A DNA stretch of 64,000 nucleotides from Nitrospirota bacterium (GTDB lineage Bacteria; Nitrospirota; Nitrospiria; Nitrospirales; UBA8639). Position numbers and translations under genes: made by a program. A model generated the notes under the pieces. The model did not search any database. It saw nothing but the letters and a program-made list of their open reading frames with translations, and had not been told where the DNA came from. Below, piece by piece: positions 19,780 to 28,855 of this stretch (position 1 is the stretch's first letter; each line of letters opens with the position of its first letter). Where the stretch lies: the NCBI GenBank assembly GCA_029864405.1, contig JAOTTP010000006.1, forward strand, positions 1 to 64,000, written 5' to 3'.

Positions 19780-20766
19780 ATGAAAGTACTCATTACAGGG
19801 GCTACGGGTTTCATCGGGGCGGCGGTGACACGAGCGGTCGTTGCCAAGGGCGATGAGGTCCGTGTACTGGTTCGGCCCACCAGCGACCTGAAAAATCTTG
19901 AAGGGGTGCAGGTCGAAACCGTTCAGGGAGATTTGCAGGATCCCCCGTCACTCAAGAAAGCCATTGCCGGCTGCCAAGGCCTCTATCATGTTGCCGCGCA
20001 TTATGCATTGTGGGATCAGGACCCCTCCACCTTTTATGCCATCAATGTCGAGGGCACAAAAAATTTGCTAGGCGCAGCTGTAGAGGCGGGTGTTCAACGA
20101 ATCGTCTATACCAGTACGGTTGGTGCGATTGGATTGCCTGATCAAGGGGGACTTGGAAATGAAGCACTCTTCCCAACGTTGGCCCAACTTTCAGGCGATT
20201 ACAAGCGATCAAAGTTCTTGGCCGAGCAAGAAGTCCTCCGGATGGCTCAACAGGGATTGCCCGTGGTTATTGTGAATCCAACGGCTCCGGTGGGAGCGCG
20301 GGACGTCAAACCTACTCCAACAGGGCAAATTATTGTGGATTTTCTGCGTGGCCGAATGTTGGCCTATATTGAGACCGGGATGAATCTAGTGGATGTTGAG
20401 GATATCGCCATAGGGCATGTCCGGGCGATGGAGCGCGGTCGGGTGGGTGAGCGGTATATTCTGGGCAATCAGAATCTTACACTGAAAGAAATTTTTCAGA
20501 TACTCAGTCGACTAACGGGAGTGCCAGCCCCGCGTCTTCGATTGCCTTGGCGGCTGGTGCTTCCCCTGGCCCATGCGAATCAATGGATTGCCAACCTGGT
20601 GACCCACAGCCTCCCCCGAATTCCTTTAGAAGGGGTGCGGATGGCCAAGTACCACATGCATTATGATTGCAAGAAGGCGCGGCAGGAATTGGCTCTTCCC
20701 CAAAACCCGGTAGAAACGGCTCTAAAAAAATCGGTAGAGTGGTTTCGTCAATACGGATACGCCTGA
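19780..20766 (+). CDS. hpnA: Hopanoid-associated sugar epimerase HpnA
   Basis: An extended short-chain dehydrogenase of the NAD-dependent epimerase group. The nucleotide site is GATGFIG (7-13) and the catalytic pair is Tyr141-x3-Lys145 (GDYKRSK), with Ser/Thr at TSTVG (111-115). The sequence matches the hopanoid-associated subgroup in the IPLEGVRMAKY and ARQELALPQNPVE parts. It is thought to modify the sugar-derived side chain of extended hopanoids. It sits between ispA and, after a broken carotenoid gene, hpnB, and that context supports the name. Confidence 0.9.
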   Translation: MKVLITGATGFIGAAVTRAVVAKGDEVRVLVRPTSDLKNLEGVQVETVQGDLQDPPSLKKAIAGCQGLYHVAAHYALWDQDPSTFYAINVEGTKNLLGAAVEAGVQRIVYTSTVGAIGLPDQGGLGNEALFPTLAQLSGDYKRSKFLAEQEVLRMAQQGLPVVIVNPTAPVGARDVKPTPTGQIIVDFLRGRMLAYIETGMNLVDVEDIAIGHVRAMERGRVGERYILGNQNLTLKEIFQILSRLTGVPAPRLRLPWRLVLPLAHANQWIANLVTHSLPRIPLEGVRMAKYHMHYDCKKARQELALPQNPVETALKKSVEWFRQYGYA

Positions 20767-20799
20767 TTACTCCTTCTCAAGTCTTAGTCATCTCCATCG

Positions 20800-21400
20800 A
20801 CGAAGCCAAGTTTTGGAATTATTTTTTCTATTTGCCAACACCCTCCTTCTCCGGCCCTATGTTGTTGCCTTTTTCGCGGTCATTTAGTATGGCGGGCAAA
20901 AAATCTTAGGGTGGCGGCGGACTGGTCAGCTGTTTGGTCTCGCGTGGGCTATGGGATTTATCTGTGAATATGCCTCAACCTGGATCGGGATTCTCTTTGG
21001 CGAGTATTTTTATACCAGGTTAACTCAAGGCCAAGAGTTGCACCTTTCTAATATCCCTTTCATGGATTCCCTCTCCTTCACCTTTGTATTGTTTGCCAGC
21101 TACTGACTGGCCCTGGTGTTCGTGCTACCTCCTGCGAAGCAGGCCGGGCAACATGGATGGCGATTTGATCAGACGCTACGGACTTCGTGGCCTGTTGTGG
21201 GCTTAACCGTGATCTTATTTACCTTTTTAGATGTCGTAATCGATCCAGTGGCTCTTCAAGGGGAACGATGGTTTTTGGGGAAAATTTACGGGTATCCATA
21301 GGAGGCTGTGTATTTTGGTGTTCCCCTCGCCAATTTTGTGGGATGGGCTGTCGTCGGATTCCTCGCGCTCCCGGGCTACCGTTGGTTGGAATGAGGCTCT
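20800..21400 (+). pseudogene. Carotenoid biosynthesis (DUF422/CruF-like) gene, broken
   Basis: The plus strand encodes pieces of a polytopic membrane protein: FGLAWAMGFICEYASTWIGILFGEYFYT, split only by normal residues, then IPFMDSLSFTFVLFASY, a stop (about 21105), LALVFVLPP, LTVILFTFLDVVIDPVA, a stop (about 21299), and EAVYFGVPLANFVGWAVVGF. The order of motifs (FGEY, DVVIDP, YFGVPLxNFxGW) is that of the DUF422 family, which includes carotenoid hydratases such as CruF. The 5' end near 20870 is also shifted in frame. At least two stops and one frameshift make it non-functional. It lies between hpnA and hpnB. Confidence 0.8.
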
Positions 21401-21533
21401 TATCTCAGATCCCAATCCCCGGTTTGTAATACTTTTTAATATGAAAACACTAAAGGAAAGCAGACAAAATGCTGGTTTATGAGTTATATCTGACGATTCA
21501 TAGTCTGATAAATTTTATGCATTTGAAGGCCCT

Positions 21534-22745
21534 ATGAGTTTTTGGCCCATAAATTTATTACCTCTTGAATCCTCTCTCTTTTTGCTCACAGCCTTCTCTT
21601 TGGCAGCCTGGCTCTACCTCTTGTTTGGGCATGGCCGCTTCTGGTATGCCGATCAGCGACTCGGTAGGGATAAGCCAATTTCTCCCAAGACCACGCAATG
21701 GCCTACTGTCGTCGTCGTGGTTCCCGCTAGGAATGAAGCGGATGTCATCGAACGAACGCTGCGTTCCCTCTTAGAGCAAGATTACCCAGGTGAATTCCAC
21801 GTTGTGATGGTGGATGATCAAAGTGATGACCGTACCGGCGACATTGCACGACAGCTTGCTATCGAACATCCAGCGCGAGCGCACCTCACAGTGAAAGCAG
21901 CCGAAGATCGCCCCTCTGGCTGGCTGGGAAAGGTGTGGGCCCTCCACACCGGATTACAGTACGCTGAGAATCATTGGTCTGATGCCGCGTATCGATATTT
22001 GACAGATGCTGACATTGAGCACAGCCGGGGAAATCTGCGTGAGCTGGTTTCCAAAGCCGAATTCGAGGGGCTTGATCTTGTGTCGCTCATGGTCCGACTG
22101 CACTGTGAAAACACCTGGGAGAAGCTGCTGATTCCCCCATTCGTCTATTTCTTTCAACAGGTATATCCCTTTCCGCTCATCAATAATCCCAACTCACCTG
22201 TCGGAGGGGCAGCTGGGGGCTGCATCCTCGTGAGGAAGCGTGCGCTGAAACAGGCAGGAGGGATAGCAGTCATTCGCGGTGAGGTCATTGATGATTGTGC
22301 CCTGGGTTTAGAGATCAAGCGGATAGGAAAGATCTGGGTAGGGCTTACGGATTCGGAGCACAGCATTCGACCCTATGTAGGGCTTGCTGACATCTGGAAA
22401 ATGGTGACACGGACCGCCTATACGCAACTGAGATATTCCCCTTTGATCCTGATGGGCACGATCATCGGTCTGGCCCTTGTCTATCTGTTACCACCACTTG
22501 TCACCCTGACCTGGCCTCTTCATGGAAATGCCCCGGCGGGAGGACTGGCGGTATTCGCTTGGCTTATCATGATGTATACCTTTCAACCCACCTTGCGTCT
22601 ATACGCATTGCCTCCATCCTATGGTGTTGTGTTACCCGTAGCAGCTTTGCTCTATCTGGGCATGACGGTAGACTCGGCTTGGCGACATTGGTTGAAGGTA
22701 GGGGGACAATGGAAAGGACGGACGGGAATTGGCTTTACTGATTGA
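21534..22745 (+). CDS. hpnB: Hopanoid-associated glycosyltransferase HpnB
   Basis: A membrane-bound family 2 glycosyltransferase, 403 residues. An N-terminal membrane segment (about 12-32) is followed by the GT2 domain (VVVVVPARNEADVIERTLRSLL, split normally; DDQSDDRTG; LTDADIEHS; GEVIDDCALG) and three membrane segments at the C-terminus (about 305-390). The arrangement and the presence of hpnA nearby match the HpnB family, which is thought to act on polar hopanoid head groups in the inner membrane. The original operon with hpnA is now split by the broken carotenoid gene. Confidence 0.9.
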   Translation: MSFWPINLLPLESSLFLLTAFSLAAWLYLLFGHGRFWYADQRLGRDKPISPKTTQWPTVVVVVPARNEADVIERTLRSLLEQDYPGEFHVVMVDDQSDDRTGDIARQLAIEHPARAHLTVKAAEDRPSGWLGKVWALHTGLQYAENHWSDAAYRYLTDADIEHSRGNLRELVSKAEFEGLDLVSLMVRLHCENTWEKLLIPPFVYFFQQVYPFPLINNPNSPVGGAAGGCILVRKRALKQAGGIAVIRGEVIDDCALGLEIKRIGKIWVGLTDSEHSIRPYVGLADIWKMVTRTAYTQLRYSPLILMGTIIGLALVYLLPPLVTLTWPLHGNAPAGGLAVFAWLIMMYTFQPTLRLYALPPSYGVVLPVAALLYLGMTVDSAWRHWLKVGGQWKGRTGIGFTD

Positions 22746-22860
22746 GCCTTGGCCGCCGTTCAGTACCGTGGGCGGGTATGGACAGCGGCTGGGGGCAGAA
22801 GGAAATAAAACGGCGGCTCCTAGGAGCCCCCGCTGTGCCGCTCAAGTTGTGCGGTTGCGG

Positions 22861-23201
22861 TCAGCGCGCCTGACGTTGTCGTGCGGCGAGTCCGAGTCCA
22901 ATCAGGCCGAGGCTGAACAGGCCGGGTGTGGGGGGCTCGTGGACTGTGGTCATTCCTGCGATCTGGATCACTGGACCGAGCTTCTGCGTGTTTCGGACTG
23001 GGATGTCCTGCTTGCCGGGTGGGGGGGGGAGATGTGTGTCTCGACGGACTCGCCGACCACGAAAGTGTCTCCGAAGCTCGCTAGGATGCTCCACGGCCAC
23101 TCCCCCACAGCTTCGCTCCCCCCGTGGCATGTCTGTGTCCTCCCCCCCTGGTTGGTCCCAATAGAGAATTCCGGCGCCGGAAAAGAGGAGTCGAAAAACA
23201 A
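22861..23201 (-). pseudogene. Remnant of a PEP-CTERM-type exported protein
   Basis: The minus-strand frame that ends at 22861 finishes with VHEPPTPGLFSLGLIGLGLAARQRQ, the layout of a PEP-CTERM sorting tail (xPEP-like motif, hydrophobic helix, arginine cluster); the sequence here is EPP and not PEP. Upstream, a different frame holds ILASFGDTFVVGESVETHI, as in beta-sandwich parts of such proteins. The two frames meet at a run of eight G/C near 23023-23030, so a frameshift there broke the gene, unless the tract varies. No good start is seen. The overlapping plus-strand frame at 22729 is probably not real in this part. Confidence 0.5.
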
Positions 23202-23220
23202 ACCGATGCTAGTCGCAAGG

Positions 23221-23436
23221 ATGGCGCCGGAAAAAATTTCGAAGGTCGTGAAATGGGAGTTGCTCCTGGGTATTGGCCTCTATTACGGTGTTCTGGCCTT
23301 TAGCTTGAGTATGACCTTTTGGATCGGTGAAATGCTGATGGGCATGGTGGGTTGCTTTATTCTCATCCCGCTCACCGCGGTTCTTCTCTGTACATTGTGG
23401 CGAGGATGGTCCTATTCCAGAATTGACGAACCTTGA
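23221..23436 (+). CDS. Small two-helix membrane protein, hypothetical
   Basis: 71 residues from the ATG at 23221 (an in-frame ATG at 23206 is the other option). It has two hydrophobic segments, LLLGIGLYYGVLAFSLSMTF and MGMVGCFILIPLTAVLLCTLW, with a basic C-terminus. The open frame extends back to 22729, but that upstream part reads as low-complexity antisense of a PEP-CTERM remnant and is left out. No family recognised. Confidence 0.45.
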   Translation: MAPEKISKVVKWELLLGIGLYYGVLAFSLSMTFWIGEMLMGMVGCFILIPLTAVLLCTLWRGWSYSRIDEP

Positions 23437-23523
23437 GGGGAGAAACCTTTTCCCAAAGAGGCCTCCGATATCATGGGGGCTTAAGGCTTGAGGCCACGAC
23501 CGCAGGGTCGGTATGATGCAGCC

Positions 23524-23925
23524 ATGAAGGGATTTTTTATTCGATGTGCGATCACCGGGTTCGCCGTGTTATTGGCAAGCCAGGTGATCCCTGGCATTGA
23601 AATCACCGGGGTCGCTTCCGGGATCGCGGCAGTGGTCATCCTTGCATTTCTTAACGCCATCATCCGCCCCGTTCTCTATCTGCTTTCGGCTCCGTTTATT
23701 CTTGTAACATTAGGGCTATTCATGGTTCTCATTAATGGATTCCTCCTCTATCTGGTATCGATCCTGGTTAAAGGCTTCATTGTCTCCGGATTTTGGCCGG
23801 CGGTGGGGGGCGCGCTTATCATTAGTTTGGTCAGTGGAGTATTAAATCTCTGGATTTCTGAGCAAGGCCGAATAGAAATTGTCACGCATTCTTCACACGG
23901 TCGAAAAATTCGACATATTAATTAA
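23524..23925 (+). CDS. Phage-holin-4_2 superfamily membrane protein
   Basis: 133 residues, four membrane segments, with the family motif FLNAIIRPVLYLLSAPFILVTLGLF (divided by normal residues) in the middle. Members are common in bacterial chromosomes away from phages, so a lytic role should not be assumed. The frame opens at 23488; the ATG at 23524 gives the usual N-terminus MKGFFIRCAITGFAV. No phage genes are nearby. Confidence 0.82.
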   Translation: MKGFFIRCAITGFAVLLASQVIPGIEITGVASGIAAVVILAFLNAIIRPVLYLLSAPFILVTLGLFMVLINGFLLYLVSILVKGFIVSGFWPAVGGALIISLVSGVLNLWISEQGRIEIVTHSSHGRKIRHIN

Positions 23926-24070
23926 CGAAACTACTCCTTGGATGTCTCATCGTGGCTTTGATGAGAGGTCCACGAATATATCGAGGGATTGGCAAAGAAC
24001 CCTTCCTCTGTATCCATAAGGCATACCTGACAATCACTGTGCGCAAATATTCTGGAGAGGAAACGCATGC

Positions 24071-25873
24071 ATGGCCAATCGTCTTGAATCCACATTAGCC
24101 ACCAAGCAACAAAGTACGCTTCAAAAGATTCTGACCTCTGTGGTCAATGAGGTTGGGATGGAAGCGGTCTTGGTCGCGATCATGACGCATGATGGCGGAC
24201 CATTAGTCGAGCAGGTCTCCCGAGGATTTTCTCCCAGAGAAATCCGCGCGATTCTACGTGCGCTGTCGATAGAGGACTTGCAAAGTGTCACTATCCGTAA
24301 TGGAACGGGCGCGGAACTGGAGAGCGTGCTCCGAATTCGCATGGTGACTCCGGGAAGCAAAGTCGCGTTGGTCATTCCTTTAAAGTTTGGCGGTCGAGTG
24401 TATGGCACGCTGGTGCTGGCCAGGCGAGAAAATGGCACGCTGACCAAACGAGAAAAGACGACTCTCTCAGCCAATGTCACGCATATTTCTACAGAATTAA
24501 AGAAAGCAGGACTCTTTGGCTCCTCGCTCATTTTGAGCAAGCCATTAGTGGCGCATGAACCTTTGGCAGTGGCAGTGGCTGGGGAAGAGGGGCATGCGCC
24601 TGCGGCTCGAACCTATTCGAATGCGGATGTTCAAGAGCGGATAGGGAGCATTTTGACAGAAGTGGATGGGGAATTATCTTTTGATCGGGGATGGGTCAGC
24701 ATTTATGACCCTCTTGCCGCGACACTAGAAGTGTTGGGTGTATTCGGAACTCAGAAACGGGATGTCAGCCCAGGCCAGCTTCTCTCTTTGGATGATTCGG
24801 CTTCCGGGTGGTCTGTCCGTCATCGAAAGCCACGCTGTGACAATAATTTGGCCTCGACCCAAGGGCGGTTTCACGACTATAAACAGCTGTATCGTGAACG
24901 ATTTGCGTCGACTATTGTGGTGCCTTTTTACGTCAGGGGGCGAGTGGCGGGTACGGTCACGTTAGCGTCAAAAACTCCTAATAATTTTGATCAAATTGGT
25001 AGCGATTCCAAAAGCCTCGAGGCCGTCACGACCAAATTGGTGGAATTGTTTGAAGACCCGTCGTGTCACCTCTCCGTCATGGATTCCGCTCCGATTCAAC
25101 CGGAACAGCCAGCTCTCAAAGGGCAGGTGATTGCCGCTCCTCCGGAAGGGGGGGATGTGCGCAAAGAAGAGCGGCGTGTCGCCCTGCATGAAGTGAGCTC
25201 GTTCCTGGCCACAGAAATCCGCGAACCTATTGGGTTTATCAGGGCTCAGCTAGAAGAAATTACGACCGACGCCGACCTTGATTTCGATTCGCAAACCCGG
25301 GTGGAAAATGCCATGCGGGATATGATTCGTATCGAAACAGTATTAAATGAAATTCTGGACTTTGCCAAACCGTTAGAACTTGATCGAAAGATGTGCCGGG
25401 TTCAGGATTTATTGGATAAGGCCTTTTCGTTGGTTTCGACTGACCTACGCGTGAATCGCATTGAGGTTATCAAGAAGGTGCCGGCTCGGTTGGCCCAAGT
25501 CCGGTGGGACGAAGTGAAAATGCAGCATGTATTTCTGTGTATTTTCAAAAATGCTATTGAAGCTATGTCTCCAGGAGGGCATTTGCGGGTGGAAGTTATG
25601 CTCACCAGAGCTCGCAAGCCGGAACTTCAGGTAATTATTGCCAACGATGGTGTTCCCATTCCGGCCGAATTTGTGGATAAAGTGTTTGAACCCTATTTCA
25701 CCACAAAGCGATCAGGGACCGGGTTGGGTTTGGCGACCGTGAAAAAAGTTGTTGAGGAACACCAGGGGCAGATCAGTATCGCTAGTGAGCCAGAAAAAGG
25801 AACGACCGTCACCATTCTCATGCCGGCCCCACGGCCAAGAACTCCATATCGGCCTCGCCGTCCAGTTAATTGA
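24071..25873 (+). CDS. GAF-domain sensor kinase lacking the phospho-acceptor histidine
   Basis: 600 residues, no membrane segment. Two GAF-like sensor domains (about 20-155 and 190-340) are followed by a HisKA-like dimerisation helix pair (about 370-440) and a HATPase domain (about 460-590) with N-box KNAIEAM, G1 ANDGVPIP, F-box FEPYFTTK and G2 GTGLGLATVKKVVEEH. In the H-box, where AHEIRNP is usual, this protein reads ATEIREP, with Thr381 (codon at 25211) at the place of the histidine. It therefore cannot autophosphorylate in the normal way and may be a regulator or heterodimer partner. No response regulator is adjacent. A GGAGAGGAAAC site precedes the ATG. Confidence 0.85.
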   Translation: MANRLESTLATKQQSTLQKILTSVVNEVGMEAVLVAIMTHDGGPLVEQVSRGFSPREIRAILRALSIEDLQSVTIRNGTGAELESVLRIRMVTPGSKVALVIPLKFGGRVYGTLVLARRENGTLTKREKTTLSANVTHISTELKKAGLFGSSLILSKPLVAHEPLAVAVAGEEGHAPAARTYSNADVQERIGSILTEVDGELSFDRGWVSIYDPLAATLEVLGVFGTQKRDVSPGQLLSLDDSASGWSVRHRKPRCDNNLASTQGRFHDYKQLYRERFASTIVVPFYVRGRVAGTVTLASKTPNNFDQIGSDSKSLEAVTTKLVELFEDPSCHLSVMDSAPIQPEQPALKGQVIAAPPEGGDVRKEERRVALHEVSSFLATEIREPIGFIRAQLEEITTDADLDFDSQTRVENAMRDMIRIETVLNEILDFAKPLELDRKMCRVQDLLDKAFSLVSTDLRVNRIEVIKKVPARLAQVRWDEVKMQHVFLCIFKNAIEAMSPGGHLRVEVMLTRARKPELQVIIANDGVPIPAEFVDKVFEPYFTTKRSGTGLGLATVKKVVEEHQGQISIASEPEKGTTVTILMPAPRPRTPYRPRRPVN

Positions 25874-26054
25874 ACTAGGGGAAGCATCTGAAATGACTTC
25901 ATTACGCATTTTTAGCCATTTTGGTTAGGTAAGCTTGACACTACCGGCTAATCTGAATAAGATCGCGGTTTCAATTTGAAGAGCAGGCGAGATAGGCGTA
26001 TATCCAGACCATTTTCTATTGTTAACCAGTCATAACCAACAAAGGAGCGGTCTT

Positions 26055-26408
26055 ATGAAAGGGATTGGAATTTTTCTTGGAACGGTGGGTGCTAGCACCT
26101 TCGCCCTATCAATGGCCTTTGCCAATCCAGGGTTGTTGCCAGCTCACCCAGGGTATCCGGCTGCTGGGAAGTCTCCAGTGACGGGTCAAGCTACCGCCAA
26201 TGATCCTGGCCAAACGAATGCAGGAGGAGAGAAGAGTCTGTTGTCTTCTCAAGGATTTGGCAGCAAAGCTGCTATGAATGATGTTAATGATCCTAATCGT
26301 GGACGGATCCTTAAATCGGGTGGTGCCGGTCGTTTACCAGAAGTTGAAGGCCCGCTCAACAAAACCAACCCGAATCCGGCCGGGGCCAAATCGACTGTAA
26401 TTAAGTAG
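26055..26408 (+). CDS. Small exported protein, hypothetical
   Basis: The start at 26055 has an AAAGGAGCGG ribosome site and gives a clean signal peptide (hydrophobic residues 4-20, cleavage after AMAFA). The mature part of about 95 residues is rich in Gly, Pro, Asn and Ala without predicted core, so it is probably disordered. It has its own strong terminator 30 bases downstream, which suggests a well-expressed single gene. No family recognised. Confidence 0.6.
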   Translation: MKGIGIFLGTVGASTFALSMAFANPGLLPAHPGYPAAGKSPVTGQATANDPGQTNAGGEKSLLSSQGFGSKAAMNDVNDPNRGRILKSGGAGRLPEVEGPLNKTNPNPAGAKSTVIK

Positions 26409-26437
26409 TTTCCTTTTTGCAGTTTGAATACTTAGAA

Positions 26438-26467
26438 AAAGGGTGCCAGAAATGGCACCCTTTTTTT
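26438..26467 (+). terminator. Rho-independent terminator
   Basis: GGGTGCCA, loop GAAA, TGGCACCC followed by seven T. The flanking AAA/TTT can extend the stem. It ends the small exported protein gene. Confidence 0.92.
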
Positions 26468-26568
26468 GTGTGGCTCTTTACTCCCCGCATATTTTTTCAG
26501 GACTTGTCCATGCTTCATCTCACTGTTCTTTTTCAATTTTGCCATCAACGAATTAGGCTAGGCTTGCC

Positions 26569-27636
26569 TTGAACCGGATTGATACGGAACTTGGCAATGT
26601 TTTGAAGGACAAAATTCGATCGCAAGGGCCAATGACCTTCAGGGATTTTATGTCTGCGGCCTTATATGATGAAACCATGGGATTTTATGCAAAGGGACCA
26701 AAAATTGGGAGTCCTGATGGGCCGTTTGACACCAATGCAAGATTCCAAGCTTTTGGATATGCCATAGCCCAAGCCATCAATTATGCAGAGAAGGCAATAG
26801 GTTTTCCGCTCCGGATTTTGGAATTAGGTGGAGGAACTGGCCAGTTGGGGAACAGTATTATTTCTTGTCTTGAAAACACTCATGAGTACGTAGTCCTTGA
26901 CCCAAGCCCTGGGTTGCGAGCCAATCAAAAACAAAGAGGATTGCATGCAATCCAAAATATCGACCGTCTATCCCCAAGGCCGACATTTGTCTTCGGGAAC
27001 GAAGTGCTTGATGCGTTGCCCGTTCATCGAGTGATGGGGATGGGCCATAAGGAAGTTGTAGAATTATATGTGGATCTTGATGAAAATGGGGAGTTTTGTG
27101 AACAACCGAGTTTCCTTTCAACTGTTGAATTAGCCGATCGGCTAAAGGGCGAAAGGGTGCAGCTTGGGCGAGGGCAAGTCGCAGAAATTTGTTTGGAGTT
27201 GAAAACCTTTCTCCAAAGCATAGGGAAGGTTGTGGAGCCAGGGTATGTGATTTTTGTCGATTACGGTGACAGCGCGTCAAATTTATATTCACACCGGCAT
27301 CGAAATGGGACCCTTCGTTCTTACTATCACCAGCAACAAGTGTATGACCCGTTTTTTGCTGTGGGGCAACAAGATTTGACAGCTGATGTGGATTATACCG
27401 CCGCATGTTTCATCGCAGAAGAGATAGGTTTTGAGGTAGAGGGTCCTGTGCCGCAAGGAACATGGCTGCGAAATCTTGGGATTCAGGCTTACAAGGGATC
27501 TACCGGTGATAGGGAGTCTGATCAAGAAGAGATTGATGTGTTGACCAGGCCAGCGGGTTTGGGGAGTGCCTTCGACGTTCTCATATTCAAAACAAAGGGT
27601 CTGCCTGTTGGACCAGGTCTGCAGCCAGCGCCATAA
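26569..27636 (+). CDS. SAM-dependent methyltransferase, MidA/NDUFAF7 family
   Basis: 355 residues. Family blocks are GPMTFRDFMSAALYDETMGFYA split normally (about 20-42), the SAM-binding loop ILELGGGTGQLG (about 84-95), FGNEVLDALPVHRV (about 142-155) and GYVIFVDYGD. Mitochondrial NDUFAF7 dimethylates an arginine of complex I; the bacterial substrate is not established. The start is TTG at 26569. It stands between a terminator and a gap, so it is probably a single gene. Confidence 0.87.
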   Translation: MNRIDTELGNVLKDKIRSQGPMTFRDFMSAALYDETMGFYAKGPKIGSPDGPFDTNARFQAFGYAIAQAINYAEKAIGFPLRILELGGGTGQLGNSIISCLENTHEYVVLDPSPGLRANQKQRGLHAIQNIDRLSPRPTFVFGNEVLDALPVHRVMGMGHKEVVELYVDLDENGEFCEQPSFLSTVELADRLKGERVQLGRGQVAEICLELKTFLQSIGKVVEPGYVIFVDYGDSASNLYSHRHRNGTLRSYYHQQQVYDPFFAVGQQDLTADVDYTAACFIAEEIGFEVEGPVPQGTWLRNLGIQAYKGSTGDRESDQEEIDVLTRPAGLGSAFDVLIFKTKGLPVGPGLQPAP

Positions 27637-28012
27637 ATGATCCTGTCAAAATCTCCACCAGCCTGCCAAATCTCACCACAGTTTTCTTTGAACTGATAGG
27701 CGAAGGGAAGAGAAATAGGGTTAGAGGAACGTCCTTAAAATTAATACCTTGCAAAGCCAAAAAGGTGCCTAAAAAACAGTCAATGTTTCTAGGACCCACA
27801 AAATGTATGTTTACTCTATTTTTTTATCACAAAATATTGTACACTCCAAAAATTCATTCGATTGTCTAGTGATCCCCTTACATTTTCCGCAATCATACAC
27901 ACCCAATTAATTGGTGTTTTTTCGAGATCTACGTGGTGCGTGGCACGCGTGATGCACTGACTCACCTGTTGAGAAAAGTGGGAAGCAGGAGGCTTTCAAA
28001 GGAGGTAGAGTT
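27637..28012. other. Gene-free stretch of about 0.4 kb
   Basis: AT-rich DNA between the methyltransferase and the small zinc-ribbon gene. No protein-like frame, repeat or clear promoter seen; AAAGGAGG at 28000-28007 is the ribosome site of the next gene. Confidence 0.5.
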
Positions 28013-28243
28013 ATGAAGTGTGTACGATGTAATGGGCTTATGGTGGTTGATGATTGTCTGGACATTAAAGGAGGGATGGGAGAACTCTGGATTAAAGCGT
28101 ATCGATGTATTATGTGCGGGAACCTGATGGACCCCGTGATTAATCATCATCGCACTGATGGTCCCGTTCAGGCGCAGGTTATTCCATTTCGTAAGCGGCT
28201 GCGGAGAGCCCCCCGGACTCCTGTTGCTCGTTTGACGGCCTGA
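28013..28243 (+). CDS. Small zinc-ribbon protein
   Basis: 76 residues with two cysteine knuckles, CVRC at 3-6 and CIMC at about 36-39, then GNLMDPVINHHR and a basic tail (FRKRLRRAPR). The pattern is that of a small zinc ribbon. A frameshifted gene at 45023-45246 encodes a related protein (CPRC, CLNC, GETFDPMILQNR), so this is a small family in the genome. Ribosome site AAAGGAGG. Function unknown; nucleic-acid binding is possible from the basic tail. Confidence 0.72.
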   Translation: MKCVRCNGLMVVDDCLDIKGGMGELWIKAYRCIMCGNLMDPVINHHRTDGPVQAQVIPFRKRLRRAPRTPVARLTA

Positions 28244-28855
28244 AAAAACTCCAAGCCCCGTTGTGCCTGGGGAAGAAAGCCTTTTCCAGGGACCGATTAA
28301 ATCATGATTCAGGATGAAAGTCGTATCCTGCTTTGTGGCGAGGACCTATCAAGAATTTGATTATTTTCTTGGTTCTCCTGACGTTTCTGAAGCGGGTTCG
28401 TTTAGGAGTAAACTCTTCCTAATCACACAGCCCTGGCATGGCGCTTTCCTCGAATCTCCGCACTTCTTTCATCTGCTACTATTCACGCGTGACTACTTGA
28501 GTTTGCCTGACATTCTTGATTGAATTCCCTACTGAACATGCCATATGGGGATGGTGAAAAATCTCCAAGATGGCATTCCACCTGCTTGCCCGTGTTCACG
28601 TCTTTGACTGAGCATTCCAACCCAGTCCGTACATGTTTCGACTCGCTCAAGACAGGACTGGATGGGAATTTTGGTAACATTCCAATCCCAACATTGATAC
28701 ACTATAGGGTCCAAGATGCTTCAATATGACCTGAATGACCTGAGTAGGGAATAGAGTACAGTTTTCTTATGGTCTGGTCTTAATGGGTAGTTTGCTATTT
28801 TCTTCCGTTTCCCGACCACATCATCTATGCCCTGAAAAAAGGATTCTTCCCGTTT
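28244..28855. other. Gene-free stretch of about 0.6 kb
   Basis: Several short frames on both strands (28314-28729) lack ribosome sites and recognisable features. The part 28530-28700 is slightly more GC-rich and has open frames on both strands, which could be the trace of a decayed gene, but I could not identify it. Confidence 0.4.

Noticed and set aside
22729-23220. Long plus-strand frame preceding the small membrane protein
   Set aside because: It is low-complexity, overlaps the end of hpnB, and the opposite strand has the PEP-CTERM-like tail. Only the part from 23221 looks like protein.
23524-23925. Prophage, suggested by the holin-like gene
   Set aside because: No other phage genes are near; this holin superfamily is widespread on chromosomes.
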